This document shows positions 36,582-49,100 of a stretch of 64,000 nt of DNA, piece after piece (position 1 is the stretch's first letter; each line of letters begins with the position of its first letter). The DNA lies in NCBI RefSeq assembly GCF_963576615.1, contig NW_027045308.1, forward strand, positions 1 to 64,000, in the 5' to 3' direction. This stretch comes from Watersipora subatra. Taxonomy: Eukaryota; Bryozoa; Gymnolaemata; Cheilostomatida; Watersiporidae. Both the position numbers and the translations under genes were made by a program. Under the pieces are notes generated by a model, which had not been told where the DNA came from, searched no databases, and worked only from the letters and a program-made list of their open reading frames with translations.

Positions 36582-37530
36582 ATGCGTGGCGTAGTGGCCA
36601 TGGATAGGGGACCCTCGCATTTTAATCCTGATGGGGAAGCTAGTGCTGTGTCGGCAGCCTGGGCGCAGTGGATTGAGGAGTTCGAGGCCTTCTCAGATTC
36701 TAAAGGCATCTTTGACTTGCCTGGGATGAGAGAAAGGATATGCGTGCTCAAAGAAAAGCATTGTTATTATTTCATGCAGGACCTCGAGTCAGGGAGATTA
36801 GTAAAAACCTTGCTGAGTCCGCAAGAGACAATTATGAGGGGTATAAGAGAGCACTAGCAGACCATTTTACAGTTGAGCCAAACATAACATTTCAAAGGTA
36901 CTTGTTTCGTAGGCATAGCCAGGCAGTTGGCGAGAGTGTATCACAATATTATGCTAGGCTGAGAAAGGCGGGTTCGAGTTGTGGTTATAATGACTTAAAC
37001 GAACAAATCCGAGACTACATAGTGGAAACATGTACTTCTGATTTGCTTAGGCGCAAACTCCTAGAGCAAAGCAATGACCTGTCGCTTACAAACTTGCTAA
37101 GAATTGCAGCTACGCATGAGGCTGTGGATGCACGCGCTACAGAAATGAGTGGTAATGTGGCGGTGAATAGGACCAAGTTTGATTTGTCTGGTTATAACAG
37201 ACAGGGTCCGAGTGATCCTAGTGGTAGTGTGACAGCTGAGGCAGATAAGCATGGAACAATAGGTAACAGCATATGTGGTACATGTAGATGTGGCACCACA
37301 CACAAAATCAGAAAGTGCCCCGCTTTTGGCAAACAATGTTTTAAATGTCGTGGAAAAAATCATTTCAAATCTATGTGCAAGTCGAGTACACGCAGTGCCA
37401 ATACAGTTGTAGAAAGGGGGTTCCCTGGAAAATCTCAAAAGACAGATATTAGCGGTAGACCCCTGGACTCAGAACTTGCTTTTAGTTTTCAGAGTAGTAC
37501 GGTGCAAAAAGTAGGATTGAGGAGGGTAAA
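36582..37530 (+). pseudogene. gag: gag (capsid/nucleocapsid) of the Gypsy element, frameshifted
   Basis: The gag product would form the particle that packages element RNA. It starts in one frame, either at ATG 36582 or, more like gag, at ATG 36600, and continues in another frame from about 36740. The switch lies between roughly 36700 and 36745, inside the capsid region, so it is a lesion and not a gag-pol recoding site. Around 37270-37380 is a zinc-knuckle region, CGTCRCGTTHKIRKCPAFG followed by a second C-x2-C-x4-H-x4-C knuckle (CFKCRGKNHFKSMC), typical of nucleocapsid. It reads on without a stop into the protease, so gag and pol were originally one frame. Confidence 0.85.
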
Positions 37531-37864
37531 TTTGTGCGTTGGTGGGGTTAGCGTGAGCTTCATAATACATGTAGATACTGGGTCTGATTGCAATATCATA
37601 GGTAAAAAATTCTGGGAGCATATGAAAGCTAGTCAGGTCAAAATTTCAAAACAGGAAAAGGGTGGTCCAAACATATATACATACACGTCGAGTTCTCCCA
37701 TGGCTGTTTTGGGGCAATTCTAGGCCACAGTAAATCTAGGTGCCGAGTCTCTAGCAGATGTAAAATTTGTTGTTATATCAGAAAGTGCTGAACCTGTTCT
37801 TGGTGTAGAGACCGCGCAAGCACTTAACCTTGTCAAGTTTGCTAGCAATAATAGTAGCAGTGCA
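37531..37864 (+). pseudogene. Aspartic protease of the Gypsy element, interrupted
   Basis: The active-site sequence HVDTGSDCNIIG is encoded near 37570-37605, as in retropepsins that cut the polyprotein as a dimer. An in-frame TAG at 37721-37723 cuts the domain before its C-terminal part, but the same frame stays open afterwards and keeps a PVLGVETAQAL segment (about 37795-37830) typical of the protease end. The stop lies inside the folded domain, so an inactivating mutation is more likely than programmed readthrough. Confidence 0.8.
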
Positions 37865-38797
37865 GTGGTAGGTAAGGGTGATAGTTGTGGAGTAGAGGAA
37901 TATAGTTCCAAATTTCCAAACCTATTTTCAGGCTCGATTGGTAGGGCTAAACAAGAAGTTTGTCTCACTATTAACCCTGATGTGGCCCCAGTAGCACAAT
38001 CATACCGTAGAATTCCCTTTGCAATGATGAGAAAACATGAGTACCACTTGAATGAGCTTGTTGAGTCTGACATAATAGAAAAGGTTGAAGGGCCAACAAC
38101 TTGGGTCAGCCCCGTAGTAATAGTGCCAAAGGCCAATGATAAAATTAGGTTGTGCATTGACATGAGAAAGGCCAATACTGCAGTAATTCGGCACCACTAC
38201 CCTGTTCCAACAGTTGATGAACTCTTGAGGGACATGAATGGAGCACAGTTCTTCTCCAAAATAGATCTGAAACTTGGCTTTCACCAATTTGTATTGAGTC
38301 CTGAGTTCAGAGACATTACAACGTTCAATACCCACATTGGTTTATACCGTTACAAACGCCTGATGTTTGGTATTAGCGCGGCACCAGAAATTTATCAGCG
38401 CGAGGTTGCAAATATCATTCGAGGCATTTCTGGCGTGGCCAACATGGCTGATGACATAGTGATTCATGGTAGAACATGTTCTGAACATGATCAAAGGTTG
38501 CTTGAGACTCTGACGCGCTTGGAAGCAGCTGGCATGACCCTCAACAGGGAGAAGTGTGTTTTTGGTGCTAGAAGCATAGACTTCTTAGGGCACCATATAT
38601 AAAGTGACGGTGTGAGTCCAGGAAAAGATAAAGTCAAAGCTGTAGGTGAGGCCCGCATGCCAAGGAATGTAGGAGAACTTAAGAGTTTTCTGGGATTGGT
38701 TGGATATTGCTCTAAGTTCATTCCATTTTTTTCTGATAAGACAGAATCCCTCAGAAAGCTGACCTATGAAAGAGCATTGGAACGGAGATTTCAATGA
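37865..38797 (+). pseudogene. pol: Reverse transcriptase of the Gypsy element, interrupted
   Basis: The fingers and palm are well kept: SPVVIVPKANDKIRLCIDMR, KIDLKLGFHQF and the catalytic segment MADDIVIHG near 38445-38470. The two aspartates remain, and the first two residues (M-A) replace the more common Tyr-x, as in several metazoan Gypsy lineages. An in-frame TAA at 38600-38602 follows LGHHI, after which the same frame continues with SDGVSPGKDKVKAV and the connection region SFLGLVGYCSKFIPFF. The frame then ends at 38797 because of small indels between about 38760 and 38815, and translation would have to switch frames to reach RNase H. Confidence 0.88.
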
Positions 38798-39525
38798 ACA
38801 CACAGGAAGTGAAAGCATTCGACCTTCTGAAAAAGGACTTAAGCAATTATGAAACACTTGCCCACTTTGACATTAATGGGGAGACTCTACTGTATGCGGA
38901 TGCCAGCCCAGTTGGTCTTAGGGCTGTGCTAGTGCAATATTCAGAAAAAGGGCCAAGTGTGGTTTGTTACATCAGCCGTGCCCTCACTAATGTCGAAAGA
39001 CGCTATATGCAGACTGAGCGTGAGGCCCTAGCTATAGTATGGGCATGTGAGAGACTACACCACTACCTCTTTGGTGTCAAGTCTATACTACTAACAGATC
39101 ACAAACCATTGGAAGTCATATATGGCAGTAAGACCAAGAGGACTTCGATGAGAATAGAGAGATGGGTGCTGAGAATGCAGTCTTATGACTTGGAAGTCAG
39201 ATATGTGAAAGGCAGTGAGAACATTGCTGATCCACTGTTGAGGTTATTAAATGCTGTCGATAAGAGGGAGGAGCTTGAGCAACCTCAAAAGGAAACTGAA
39301 GATACTGAATTATATGTCAGACACACTGTACTAGATAGTATCACAGCCATAACAGCTAGAGAAGCCGAAAAAACTTCTCTCACTGATCCTGAGTTGTGTC
39401 ATGTCCATAATGCTCTCGAGTCCAGTCAATTTCATAATCTCCGTCAGAGGTGCCGCGCATATATCAAACTCTCAAAGATGAACTTTGTGTTATTGGTAAA
39501 TTGGTGCTCCGCGGCAACAGGATAG
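38794..39525 (+). pseudogene. pol: RNase H region of the Gypsy pol, frameshifted at both ends
   Basis: Encodes the tether/RNase H part that removes the RNA template. LLYADASPVGL carries the first catalytic Asp, QTEREALAIVWA the Glu, and LLTDHKPLEV a further Asp; NIADPLLRL marks the domain end (most relatives have Ser where the second Leu is). It is in a different frame from both reverse transcriptase and integrase. The downstream switch lies near 39450-39525, just before the integrase zinc-binding domain. The ATG at 38794 is incidental. Confidence 0.85.
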
Positions 39526-40770
39526 TGGTCCCAAAGGAGTTGCGAGAGGCCATGATCAAGTTAGGGCACGAGGGGCACTTAGGTGTAGTAGGTACCAAGA
39601 GAAACCTAAGAACAAGAGTTTGGTGGCCAGGCATCGTTGCCGATGTTGAGAGTTATGTGAAGCATTGTCAGGGGTGTCAGGTAACAAGTTCACCCACCAA
39701 TAGGGACCCTATTAGGGTCACAGATTTGCCTAATGGGCCATGGCAGGAGCTAGCGTGTGACTTGTTGGGGCCATTGCCAAATGGCGACTACCTGTTTGTT
39801 ATCGTTGACTATTATAGCCGCTGGTATGAAATAGAGTACATAAAAACAATCACTAGCACCAAAATCATTGAGATCATGTCCAATATATTTGATGTGCATG
39901 GCCTGCCAGTATACATCAAAAGTGACAATGGTCCTCAATTCGTTTCACATGAGTTTAAGCAGTACATGACTTCGATGGGTATCCACCACCATCTGGTGAC
40001 TCCTAGGTGACCTGAGGCAAACGGAGAAGTAGAAAGACAAAACAGGTCAATAATGAAGCGCATAAAAATTGCATATGCTGAAGGAGCAGATTACAAAGTT
40101 GAGGTACAAAAGTATTTAGTGGCATACCGCAACACACCCCACAGCATTACAAGTAAATCTCCAGCTGAGTTGTTATTTGGTAGAAAACTGCGTACTAAAT
40201 TGCCACATATTAATGACATTCACAACACTGAACTGCAATGTAGAGATAATGACGCTGAGCGTAAGCACAGCATGGTAGAAGGGAAAAACAATGGGAGATA
40301 TTTTCATGAAACAAAATGTAGGGATCTAGTGTTGTTAAGGAGAGAAAATCCTAATAAAATCCAGGCTCTATTTTATAGTGATCCATTTAGGGTTCGTGAA
40401 GTCTGTGGGCCTGTACTAGTTCTTGAGTCCAGGGATGGTAGAATCTTTAGGCGCAATGTCCATCATACCAAACCGTATCTGCCGCCTGCTACTGTTGATG
40501 TTTTAGAAAGAGACAGAAGACAAGTCCAACAGAATAGGAATGAGCAGATACCTATTACGAGGACAAACGTGATGCCAGCAATGTCACCAGGTTCGCAGGA
40601 CCCTAGGCCACAACCTTACCAGATGACACATGTTGATGATGAGCCAATTGATGGGGCAGAGGGATCTAATTCTAAAACTGATATTGATACGCCACCTAAT
40701 GCAGACTACCCTAATCCTGGGGCAAATGAACCCAGGAGATCCAGTCGTCACTCCCAGCCCCGCATTACTT
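39450..40770 (+). pseudogene. pol: Integrase of the Gypsy element with one internal stop
   Basis: The domains are in normal order. The His-His-Cys-Cys zinc-binding domain (LGHEGHLG ... VKHCQGC) lies at about 39560-39680. The catalytic core follows, with Asp in ACDLLGPLP, Asp in KSDNGPQF and Glu in ANGEVERQN. A GPY/F-like C-terminal module (PFRVREVCGPVLVL ... VHHTKPY) is at about 40380-40480. An in-frame TGA at 40008-40010, between the second Asp and the Glu, sits where relatives usually have Trp; the same frame continues to 40772. The C-terminal tail after about 40490 is low-complexity and rich in Pro, Asp and Asn. Confidence 0.88.
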
Positions 40771-40914
40771 GAAGGATTATGTGACAGGTTAACAGAGATG
40801 CAGACAGCAGTCTAATTGTAACATTAAACTAAGTGGTCTGGTTGATCACTATTTCATACAGCCGCGTTCTATTTGTTTGATAAATGTTTTGTTACGGATG
40901 AACTATTCGTCTAT

Positions 40915-40929
40915 AAACAAAAGGAAGGA
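40915..40929 (+). other. Polypurine tract of the Gypsy element
   Basis: AAACAAAAGGAAGGA lies immediately before the 3' LTR, the position where plus-strand DNA synthesis is primed. Confidence 0.75.
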
Positions 40930-41266
<337 letters not shown>

Positions 41267-41271
41267 ATAGT

Positions 41272-41800
41272 GACTCAAATTAAGTTCGTATTCTCATTTA
41301 ACGGAAGCTCATGAACATTTAATTTGCTTTTCACTCCAGTATGATCCTTGTTCAAAAGACTAAGATAGTTTATATAAACACAAATAACTCATTCTCAAAA
41401 GGATACTAATAACCACTCAAAACCACTATTGTATGTTTATACGTCATGTAGTTTTTGTAACCAAAGTTTGAGAGTTTCTAATTACAGTTTATTTAAATTG
41501 CTAATATTTTATAGTTTAGGAACACTAGTAAAACCCTGGATGCTTGCCACTGAACAGGCATGTTACTAAAGCACATTTTACATTGGTATGTGCATCATGC
41601 CACCATTTATCGAATGTCAGTTGACAAAGTATGTCCGGTTCTCCTGTTCCTTGATGGATACTGTATAATGGTGAATACCTTTGATGTGAAAAAGTTTTCA
41701 ATTTGCCTAAACATAAAGTAAATTGCTATAAAATTATGCAAGCTTTATGTAACACTTACTTTACACTTGACCAGTATTGAAAGTATTGAAATAATTAACA
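41272..41800. other. Gene-free sequence after the retrotransposon
   Basis: No coding or repeat feature was recognised beyond the 5-bp target duplication. Confidence 0.5.
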
Positions 41801-42540
41801 CTCCGTCTGGGTGTTTACTCTCTGTGCCTGTCCAAAAGTATGTTGTGTTGTAAAAAGATTTCCTGGTGTAACAGTAAGTTGCACTCTAAATACTTTATTT
41901 CGTTTTTAAACTTTTTGACTAAAAAATAACATGTTTTTGTTTGGGCACCGAGCGACTTTTAAAAGACTCAACGTTTTCTTTTTATCTTATCAAATGGCGG
42001 AATAAATAGACAGATTCTGCCACAGGCAAAAATTTCTACAGAGGTAAACACGTTATCCTTCTTAGTTACTAAATATTATGTGTCTGTCAAATGTATGCAT
42101 AACAGTGTGGTAGATTATCTGTGATGTAAATTAACTACTCATAAGGTTGAGTTAATGTCTCTGCCAGGTTCGATTCCAGCTACCTTCAAAACCTGTAACC
42201 TAAAAAGTTTCATGTATGTATAAAAATTGTACACTGTGAGGTCTTTATGTACTCTAAATCCAAACGCAGTGGTAGATTTCTGAATATCTCTAAAATTGGG
42301 TGGTGGTAACACTTTAACACAACACACAATGTGAACGCTTACGTTTGAACTCACTTTGACACATGCGCACATGACATACATATGAATGTGTCTTGTGGGG
42401 CATTGTGATTTAAATAATGTATATGTTCTTTGTTGGTGTTTATTTCAAGTGTTTTTATAGTAAACAGAAACAATATTTAATGAAGGAAAATCAATGTTTA
42501 AACACTGGCTCACTAAACTATTTGATTTAAGACAATATTA
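41800..42540 (+). pseudogene. Decayed lectin copy E (exon 2 relic)
   Basis: The upstream part (CTGTCCAAAAGTATGTTGTG, ACATGTTTTTGTTTGGGCAC) matches 28690-28830 of copy A. An exon-2 relic runs from about 42095 to 42375 and keeps CTACCTTCAAAACCTGTAAC, GGTAGATTTCTGAATATCTC and ACACTTTAACACAACACAC. Stops and frame breaks are throughout. The retrotransposon and its flanks now separate it from copies A to D. The 80-codon minus-strand frame at 42139-42381 is antisense to the relic and not a gene. Confidence 0.65.
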
Positions 42541-42629
42541 GGATTAAAAGTAAAATTTAAATTTCCAGAGTACAAAATTGCAACATCTTCTGCAAGTTAA
42601 TGGCAATCAAGACTTTTGTGTTACAAGCT

Positions 42630-43309
42630 TTGAGCCATTTGATCTTTAATGGCCGATATTCTGTCATAGCGTAGGATGTGTAAGAAACCCTAACAGCCTG
42701 AAAATCGACGTTAACACTGTTCTGAATACAAATGCTGTTTTTAAGTAGCAGAACTGCCTGTGCCAAAATTAAACTAGTGAAATTAATTCTGGCACATTGC
42801 AACAGACAAAACATTTTACTTCTACTGTACTTGTAACTATTTCAAATAGATTTATCTACTTTCTTCGTTATAACCACAATTTTAATTAGAAAAATATCGC
42901 CTGAAAAATCGATTTGGCTCATTTTTAGGTAGGCCATGGATAATTGTGATGAAAACAAAGAATGATATGATACTAACTAAATTTTCCAGTTTATTCTGAG
43001 TCATAAAAGAATGATGAACATGTGCTCGATTGATATGATGCTACGATAAATATTTTTACGAGTTTTTAATACATACAATTTCTTTTTGGATTAACAAATA
43101 AATGAATAACTGAATAACTTAGAAACACCGTTATTTGTAGACATTTGCTTTGTGTTGCCCAACCTTTTTACTAGTATTGCACCCAGTAACATTGTTTTGT
43201 GAGCATATTTAAACATTTAATAAAGAAATAAAAAATTTTGCATCTTTGAAAAAATGGTCCTCATTTACTGACAAACCTTGACAAGAACATCTAGGGTTCA
43301 AATACTGAA
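42630..43309 (-). mobile_element. TTAA-type non-autonomous element, family B copy 3 (diverged)
   Basis: Left end TTGAGCCATTTGATCTTTAA and right end CTAGGGTTCAAATACTGAA are mutated forms of the family B termini (TTAACCCTTTGAACCC). The interior matches 11904-12555: GGCCGATATTCTGTCATAGC against GACCGTTATTCCGGCATTGC, then GTAGGATGTGT, and GTGCTCGATTGATATGATGC. Both TTAA ends have decayed, so this is the oldest-looking copy. Confidence 0.65.
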
Positions 43310-43789
43310 ATAATCTCACAACAAAATTTTTTATGTTATTTGGGATCATGATTTTCGCAAAATTTGCTTGATAATCTGTTACTGTACTTAAAGATTGTTA
43401 CTATTAAAAACTATTAAAGATTTAGCAGACTTTGGGAATTTTGTAGAAAGGTTTTGCACAGTTTTTTGAATCTACGCTAAAGTTTTAATAGTTTCTTATC
43501 ATGCAAACCCAGGAAAAATATACATAATACACATTCTTTCTCATCATCAACATAACTTATAGCACAGTTATGTGTTAATAAATGTAATTGTCCAGATTAG
43601 TGACCTTCTTAAGAGTAATGGTGGTAGCATGCATTTAGAGTCATACCATAATTATAGTTTAGCTCAACTCAAATATGTTAATCTGAAACAGTTCTTTAGT
43701 TTGTCTCCATAACTTAAGAGAGAAACATCTACTTGTAATAAATTATTCTTATTATTTATTATACAACTTATACATCTCTTTACTAACAG
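43310..43789. other. Gene-free sequence or upstream intron of the fibrinogen-like locus
   Basis: No earlier fibrinogen-domain exon could be recognised here. The final bases before 43790 (TTTACTAACAG) form a normal splice acceptor. Confidence 0.45.
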
Positions 43790-45272
43790 GTTAGTAATGA
43801 TGGCTATCGTGGGAGTTTAAATAGCTATGGTTTAGACTACAATAATGGGATGAAGTTCAGCACTCCTGATCGTGATCAAGACACCAGTGGATGCAACTGC
43901 GCTCAAATGTATAAAGGTATGCCAGTTTTAACTAAATAAATCAATTCTCTATAAACTTTTTTACTGCATTTTAGATCTGGTTTTGTTCATAAAATCTTAT
44001 ATTGCTGTTATTCAACTCAATAATTGTTTATATTTATTTTGAAATAAACTGAACAATTATCTTATAAATCTGCACATCCTAAAATGTCGTACGTAACCAT
44101 GAAGCTTATGCTTAAATCTGCTCCACCGAAGGCTTTATGTAGATATATCAGTTTGCTTAATTCTTCTGATATGTTCTGTTTTAGTGAATGATCTTAAGAA
44201 CAGAACTTTAGTCATGAACTTGATTAGCTAAAAATTAGCATGCTGAGTGACAGCGTAAAGCTTGTATCCCATTGCTGAGGGTTCAAAAAAATGCATATGC
44301 CGAACTGATGAAATGATCTGTGAAGTAACATTTGTAGTGTTGATTATTCAACATTGATGACTCCTATCAGCATTCAAGAAATTTTATTTGACAAAATTTA
44401 GAAGATTTCATTTTTTAAGGCATGCACTTTAGATTTAGTATGAAATTATAAATTCCTGTTACAATTTATAGCCAATGATGCAAAATCTTTCAACCAGTTG
44501 TAATAATGAGCAAAAAATCTGTCTGTCTGTCTGTCAACAACATATGTAACAAATTTATGCTGTTTATGTTTCTCAACTGATTATTGTTTACCTCGCAGAG
44601 TATTCAATAGGTACAATAGTATTCTATTAGAATGTGCTTATCATACACAGCAAAGACTGTAAGAAACATTTTGCAATTACATCATTGCAAGGTAAAGCAA
44701 AGAAAACTTTGCATTTCTGTACTCTTTGTCTAGCCATTGTTTTTGAATTCTGCAAATTTTCAAACTTGTGCACGCTTAGACTCAAATTAAATAGTTTTAA
44801 TTTTTAAGGTACAACTATCTATATGTATTCAAAGCATGTACTTATTGAAAACTACAAAAATAATGTAGTGAGTTTTGTAGATAATACTAATTTTTTACAT
44901 AAACTACAGTTTTAATGCACTGTAGAGGAAATCAGAGGTAATGTAATGTAATTTAATGTAATTTTAATTTTAAAATCTCTTTTAATGTAATTTGCTCTCC
45001 CACTTCAAATTATAAATGTATCATATTTCAGTGTATTCCGTCGTGACTGTATTGTAGGTGGCTGATAGTTTAATGACAGTCATGCATCCTTGCTGAATGG
45101 AGTGTATGGTGCTGGTGACTGGGAAGGGATAATGTGGAGGAGCACATCAAACCATTTCACAGAGTGTGTGATGAGATTAGATGATGTGCCAACTTTTTGT
45201 AAAATCCAGCAAAAACCTTACTTGAAAATAAACACCTTAAATGAGTTATTTATGCTTATGCTAGGAGAATAA
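43790..45272 (+). pseudogene. Fibrinogen-related domain fragment, two exons, stops at the WW site
   Basis: Exon 43790-43916 encodes the calcium-loop part of a fibrinogen-related domain: YNNGMKFSTPDRDQDTSG, then a Cys-rich NCAQMYKG. It is bounded by an AG acceptor and a GTATGC donor. A second exon starts at 45058 after an AG acceptor in the matching phase and encodes DSHASLLNGVYGAGDW followed by EGIMWRSTSNHF. Between them, where the family reads G-G/A-W-W-x-N-x-C-H, both Trp codons are now stops (TGA 45063-45065, TAG 45066-45068), and the conserved Cys is Ser. N-terminal exons of the domain are not seen. Such domains occur in secreted recognition lectins. This is a broken fragment, so no product is expected. 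Confidence 0.8.
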
Positions 45273-46190
45273 TAAGATTTTGCTTAAATTATTACAGGAG
45301 GCACGATTAATTTTGGATTCAACTTTAAGATAAATTCATGTGAATAATGACAATATTAAAATATCTGTGTGCGATTGAATACATGATTAGTATGCATTTA
45401 ATGACTACTGTGTAAGACTGAGGTAAAACAGCATGTACTTTGGTCATTTCTGTAGTCACCTCTTTGGTATCTAATTAATTGATTGATAATGCAATTAGCT
45501 CATAGTGTATAACTATTGTAAATGTAAATAATCACCTTTTGTAGCAATGTTATCTATTACTAAATTATTCTTCTGCATGTCATTGTCTATTATAAAAGAA
45601 CATTGATTTGCATGTTCCATAGTCAGATATATGACTTTCATTCGTGTGAAGGTTTTTCACAATTATTTTGATAAAATATTTATTATGTAATTGCTTAAGC
45701 TAAAAAGTAAGTGCTATACTTCATCATAAGTAAAAATAAATATTCAAAAATATTGCTGATAATGGATATGAGAACGCTACTGGTTCTTTTTCATATTTTT
45801 ACCTAAAATTTTCCCAACTAATACATGTACATATACAATATGATAAACATCAACAGGCCTACTATATTCATGAAACCAGGCAAGATGTCACTTATATACA
45901 TCAGAGTTTAATCAGCACACATATGAGCACATAATTTCATGCACCCAGAGTGTTATACTAAGTTTTAAAATTAAAATAATTATGCAATGTTGCTCAAAAT
46001 TTGTGGATGGTTCATGATTTCAACCGTTTAATGGTCGACTATGATTAAGTCAGATTGCAATTATTTTTCTATGTTTTATATGACTTTTTAATTGGTTGCA
46101 TAATTTTTCCTAGGTAATGATAGTAAAAACTCTCAGATTGATGTGTTTTTTCACCAATTTAATATACTCGGCCTAATCTGTGTTGTATGG
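45273..46190. other. Gene-free sequence
   Basis: No supported feature. The stretch is AT-rich with short direct repeats of AATGTAATTTAATGTAAT type just upstream, near 44937-44970. Confidence 0.45.
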
Positions 46191-46199
46191 TTTTGGAAA

Positions 46200-49100
46200 T
46201 GCTACATTAACTATTAGACCTAGTTTTCAAAACAGTACAGTTATTGGTCAGCAATGTGCTGTCAGTCAAAGTGCCAAGTACTCTACCGAAAATAGTAGAC
46301 GTTCCGTCAACTTTCCACCACGCAGGCTATATCATTGTGGAGTGTCAGTTTTAATGTCTGTTGTGAAGTCACAACTAAAAGTTTGTGTAAATACACAGCT
46401 TGTAGTGAACTTGAAGATTGCTAAAAAGGTATCATATACACTTCTAAGTTACTCCTGTGACACTATACACTAATCTTAGCACTATGTCTCTGTTAAAACT
46501 ACTATATATGTATAAAAGAATAAATATGGGTAATTGATGACTTGGCTACCTATATTTACACTAACCAGCTTTTCTATAACATATCCCTGAAAGTCAACAA
46601 ATCAGCAGTTATGTAACCTCAAGCCTATTAGAATGCAGATTCACAATAACTGTATTGTTAAGGAACAATGTCTATAATTTAAAAAAAGTGATTGTTCAAC
46701 TGGTACAAATACCCATAGTGAAATTACAGATAACGCGGAAATTTCAATGTCTGTACATTTACTTTTAATATTAAACAAAAGCTAACAAAATAATAAGAAG
46801 TGCTTTTTAAGTTTTTCTCCGTAGGACATCAAATTATAAAAATGGTTATCTTTTTTCCTTTTTAATATTAATTTGCGACTAGTATTGAAACTAATCTAGT
46901 AAAAAGATTTTGAAAAAGGTGAAAAGAACTTTACCAAAACCTATGAAAGGTCTAGTCACTAGCTCATTCTTTGTCTCATGATCTATTCCAAAAATGAAAT
47001 TTGACTTTCTTGGGACATATTCAATCATGCAATATGTATGTTTGCACTTACTCTAATAAAGAGCTTTTGCGTTAAATTGCAAAAAAAGCGTATGGAAAAT
47101 AAATATGGAGTAAGCATCGAGGAGTTGATTTACCTTGAATAATCTTTATTGGGTAGATAACCCTTACAGCAAATACACTGCCACTTAGATAATCTATTGC
47201 TCAATTGTTTTGAAAAAAGTTAGTTACATGAACTGTTACAAAAATAGCAAGCAATATATGCAAATTTGTTAAACTTGCTAGTTTCATATTTCCTAACCTA
47301 AATACAAACAAAAGCACAACATTTCCTTAAGGTTAGTTATTACAAAAAGTTATTGATTGGCCAATAACAAACTTCCATAGCCAGAAACAGTATTTCATTA
47401 TACTTGAGACTTTTTACAAGTTCGCAACAACAAGATATCAATGCGTCCAATTTTTCTTACCAGAGATAAATATAGATGCATGAGTAAATATAAGTACTAA
47501 ATTACTTTACTCAATGTTTTATGCATAGCTCTAATTACTGTTATATACTTTCTAGTTTAATGGCTCTCTTAAATTTTACTAATTCTCTGTCACTTTCACA
47601 TTGAATGAATGTATCTTTATTGCTAAATATATAAATCCTGATGTTTGTCTGTCGTTTGTCTCTCTCGTTAAAGCAGTAAATTATTAGCCATGAAAAATTA
47701 CCTTCGCATTGGTTTTGAACTTGCAGCATTTAAATCAGAGGTTTTTAAAAAAGCATCTATAAACACAAAGCTATGCTGTTCTTATCACACCCATTATTCT
47801 TTCCATATACTGCATAACCTCTTCTCAATTTCACATGCTAAATTAATAATTAATACACTGCGCCTTCAAGTTATGATTCCCTTGTTAAATTACGTATGTC
47901 ACTGCGAAAATATACATGTACTTGTGAATAAATGATTCATGGTCATTCCAGGGCACTGTCACTATCCGTCAAGTTAATACTATGATGAGTGATTGGTTTG
48001 ATCATGTAGTAATAGTCAATAACTTGATAGTGTTAAAAGTGTTAGAAAGATCAAAGGTCAAGTTTAGTTGAAAATTAGAGAAAGGAAGCTAATACAAATT
48101 GTACAGCTAGAAACAGCTCATTCAGTCTGTCAAGGAATTAGCTAAATGCAAGGTGAGTACTTTCTCTCGTTGTTTTATGGTGTGCACATAAGTTCTTTGT
48201 AATGTCAATTGATAACTTAGCTGCAGAGCTTGAGGTGACAGCTAGCAAACCTATGCCTTGATGTGCAATTTATAACACAGTGAACCCTTGCCATGCAATT
48301 TTAATTTGTTTAGTGTTGGCATCATAAGGCAAAAATGTTGTATAGAGGGGTATAGAAACCTTTTGCAATGATCTAATGCAAACACCCGATAGTAGCATCA
48401 TCCATATTTTAAATAGATGCTATACATGAAGAAAATTAGTAAGGAAATAGTATGTTAACCTTCACAACTATAGTTACCAACAGTAATTTAATTGTGTTTA
48501 GTGTATTTTGGGGTTATGAACTGCATTAACTCTTCACTGCCGTAAACACATTTATGTGTCTTCTAAGGTCAACTGATGTAGACACATTTTTGCGACTTTC
48601 TCAGCAATCGCCTAGTAACATAGCTTTATTATTTATTAACAACATAACCAATGATCTTTAGGAATTTTATAGCATTGAAAGTGTTTTACGAAAACTTCTT
48701 CAACAATTTCTCCTAAAACAACGGAACAATTTAAACATTTTATGGGAATTTCCATCTTCAAAGTAAACAAATTTTTCTTTCTGACGCTTGATTTAGTGTA
48801 ATTATGGCTTTTGTAAGTACCTCCCAAGTTTGAAAACTGATAATTACTTTTGTTGATGACATTCAAATTGAGATTTTTGTGATTACACAAATAATTAAAT
48901 TAGCATCACTGACTCTGATGGTGGTAAAAGTAATAGTTTTGTAAGAGTGAGAAACATTGTAGATGATCGTTTTAGCTTCGTAGCAATCGAAGCTTCACAC
49001 AGCTTCAGCAATGCACAAAGTATAGATACATTGACTGTTTGGCATAGCACTATTTTGAACATGTTGGCAAAATAAGATATATAACAAAAGTGTTCCAGAT

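Noticed and set aside
36700..36857. Programmed gag-pol frameshift
   Set aside because: The frame change is inside the capsid-like region; gag and pol are otherwise in one frame.
37721..37723. Programmed stop-codon readthrough between gag-pro and pol
   Set aside because: The TAG lies within the protease domain, not at a domain border, and the element has several other lesions.
42160..42185. tRNA-like B box (GGTTCGATTCC)
   Set aside because: No pairing T stem, anticodon arm or A box could be built, and the sequence lies in a decayed lectin exon 2.
44519..44536. CTGT tandem run
   Set aside because: Too short (about four units) to be of interest.
46180..46473. 97-aa protein
   Set aside because: No domain, and the frame is not kept in the duplicated unit at 50.9 kb.
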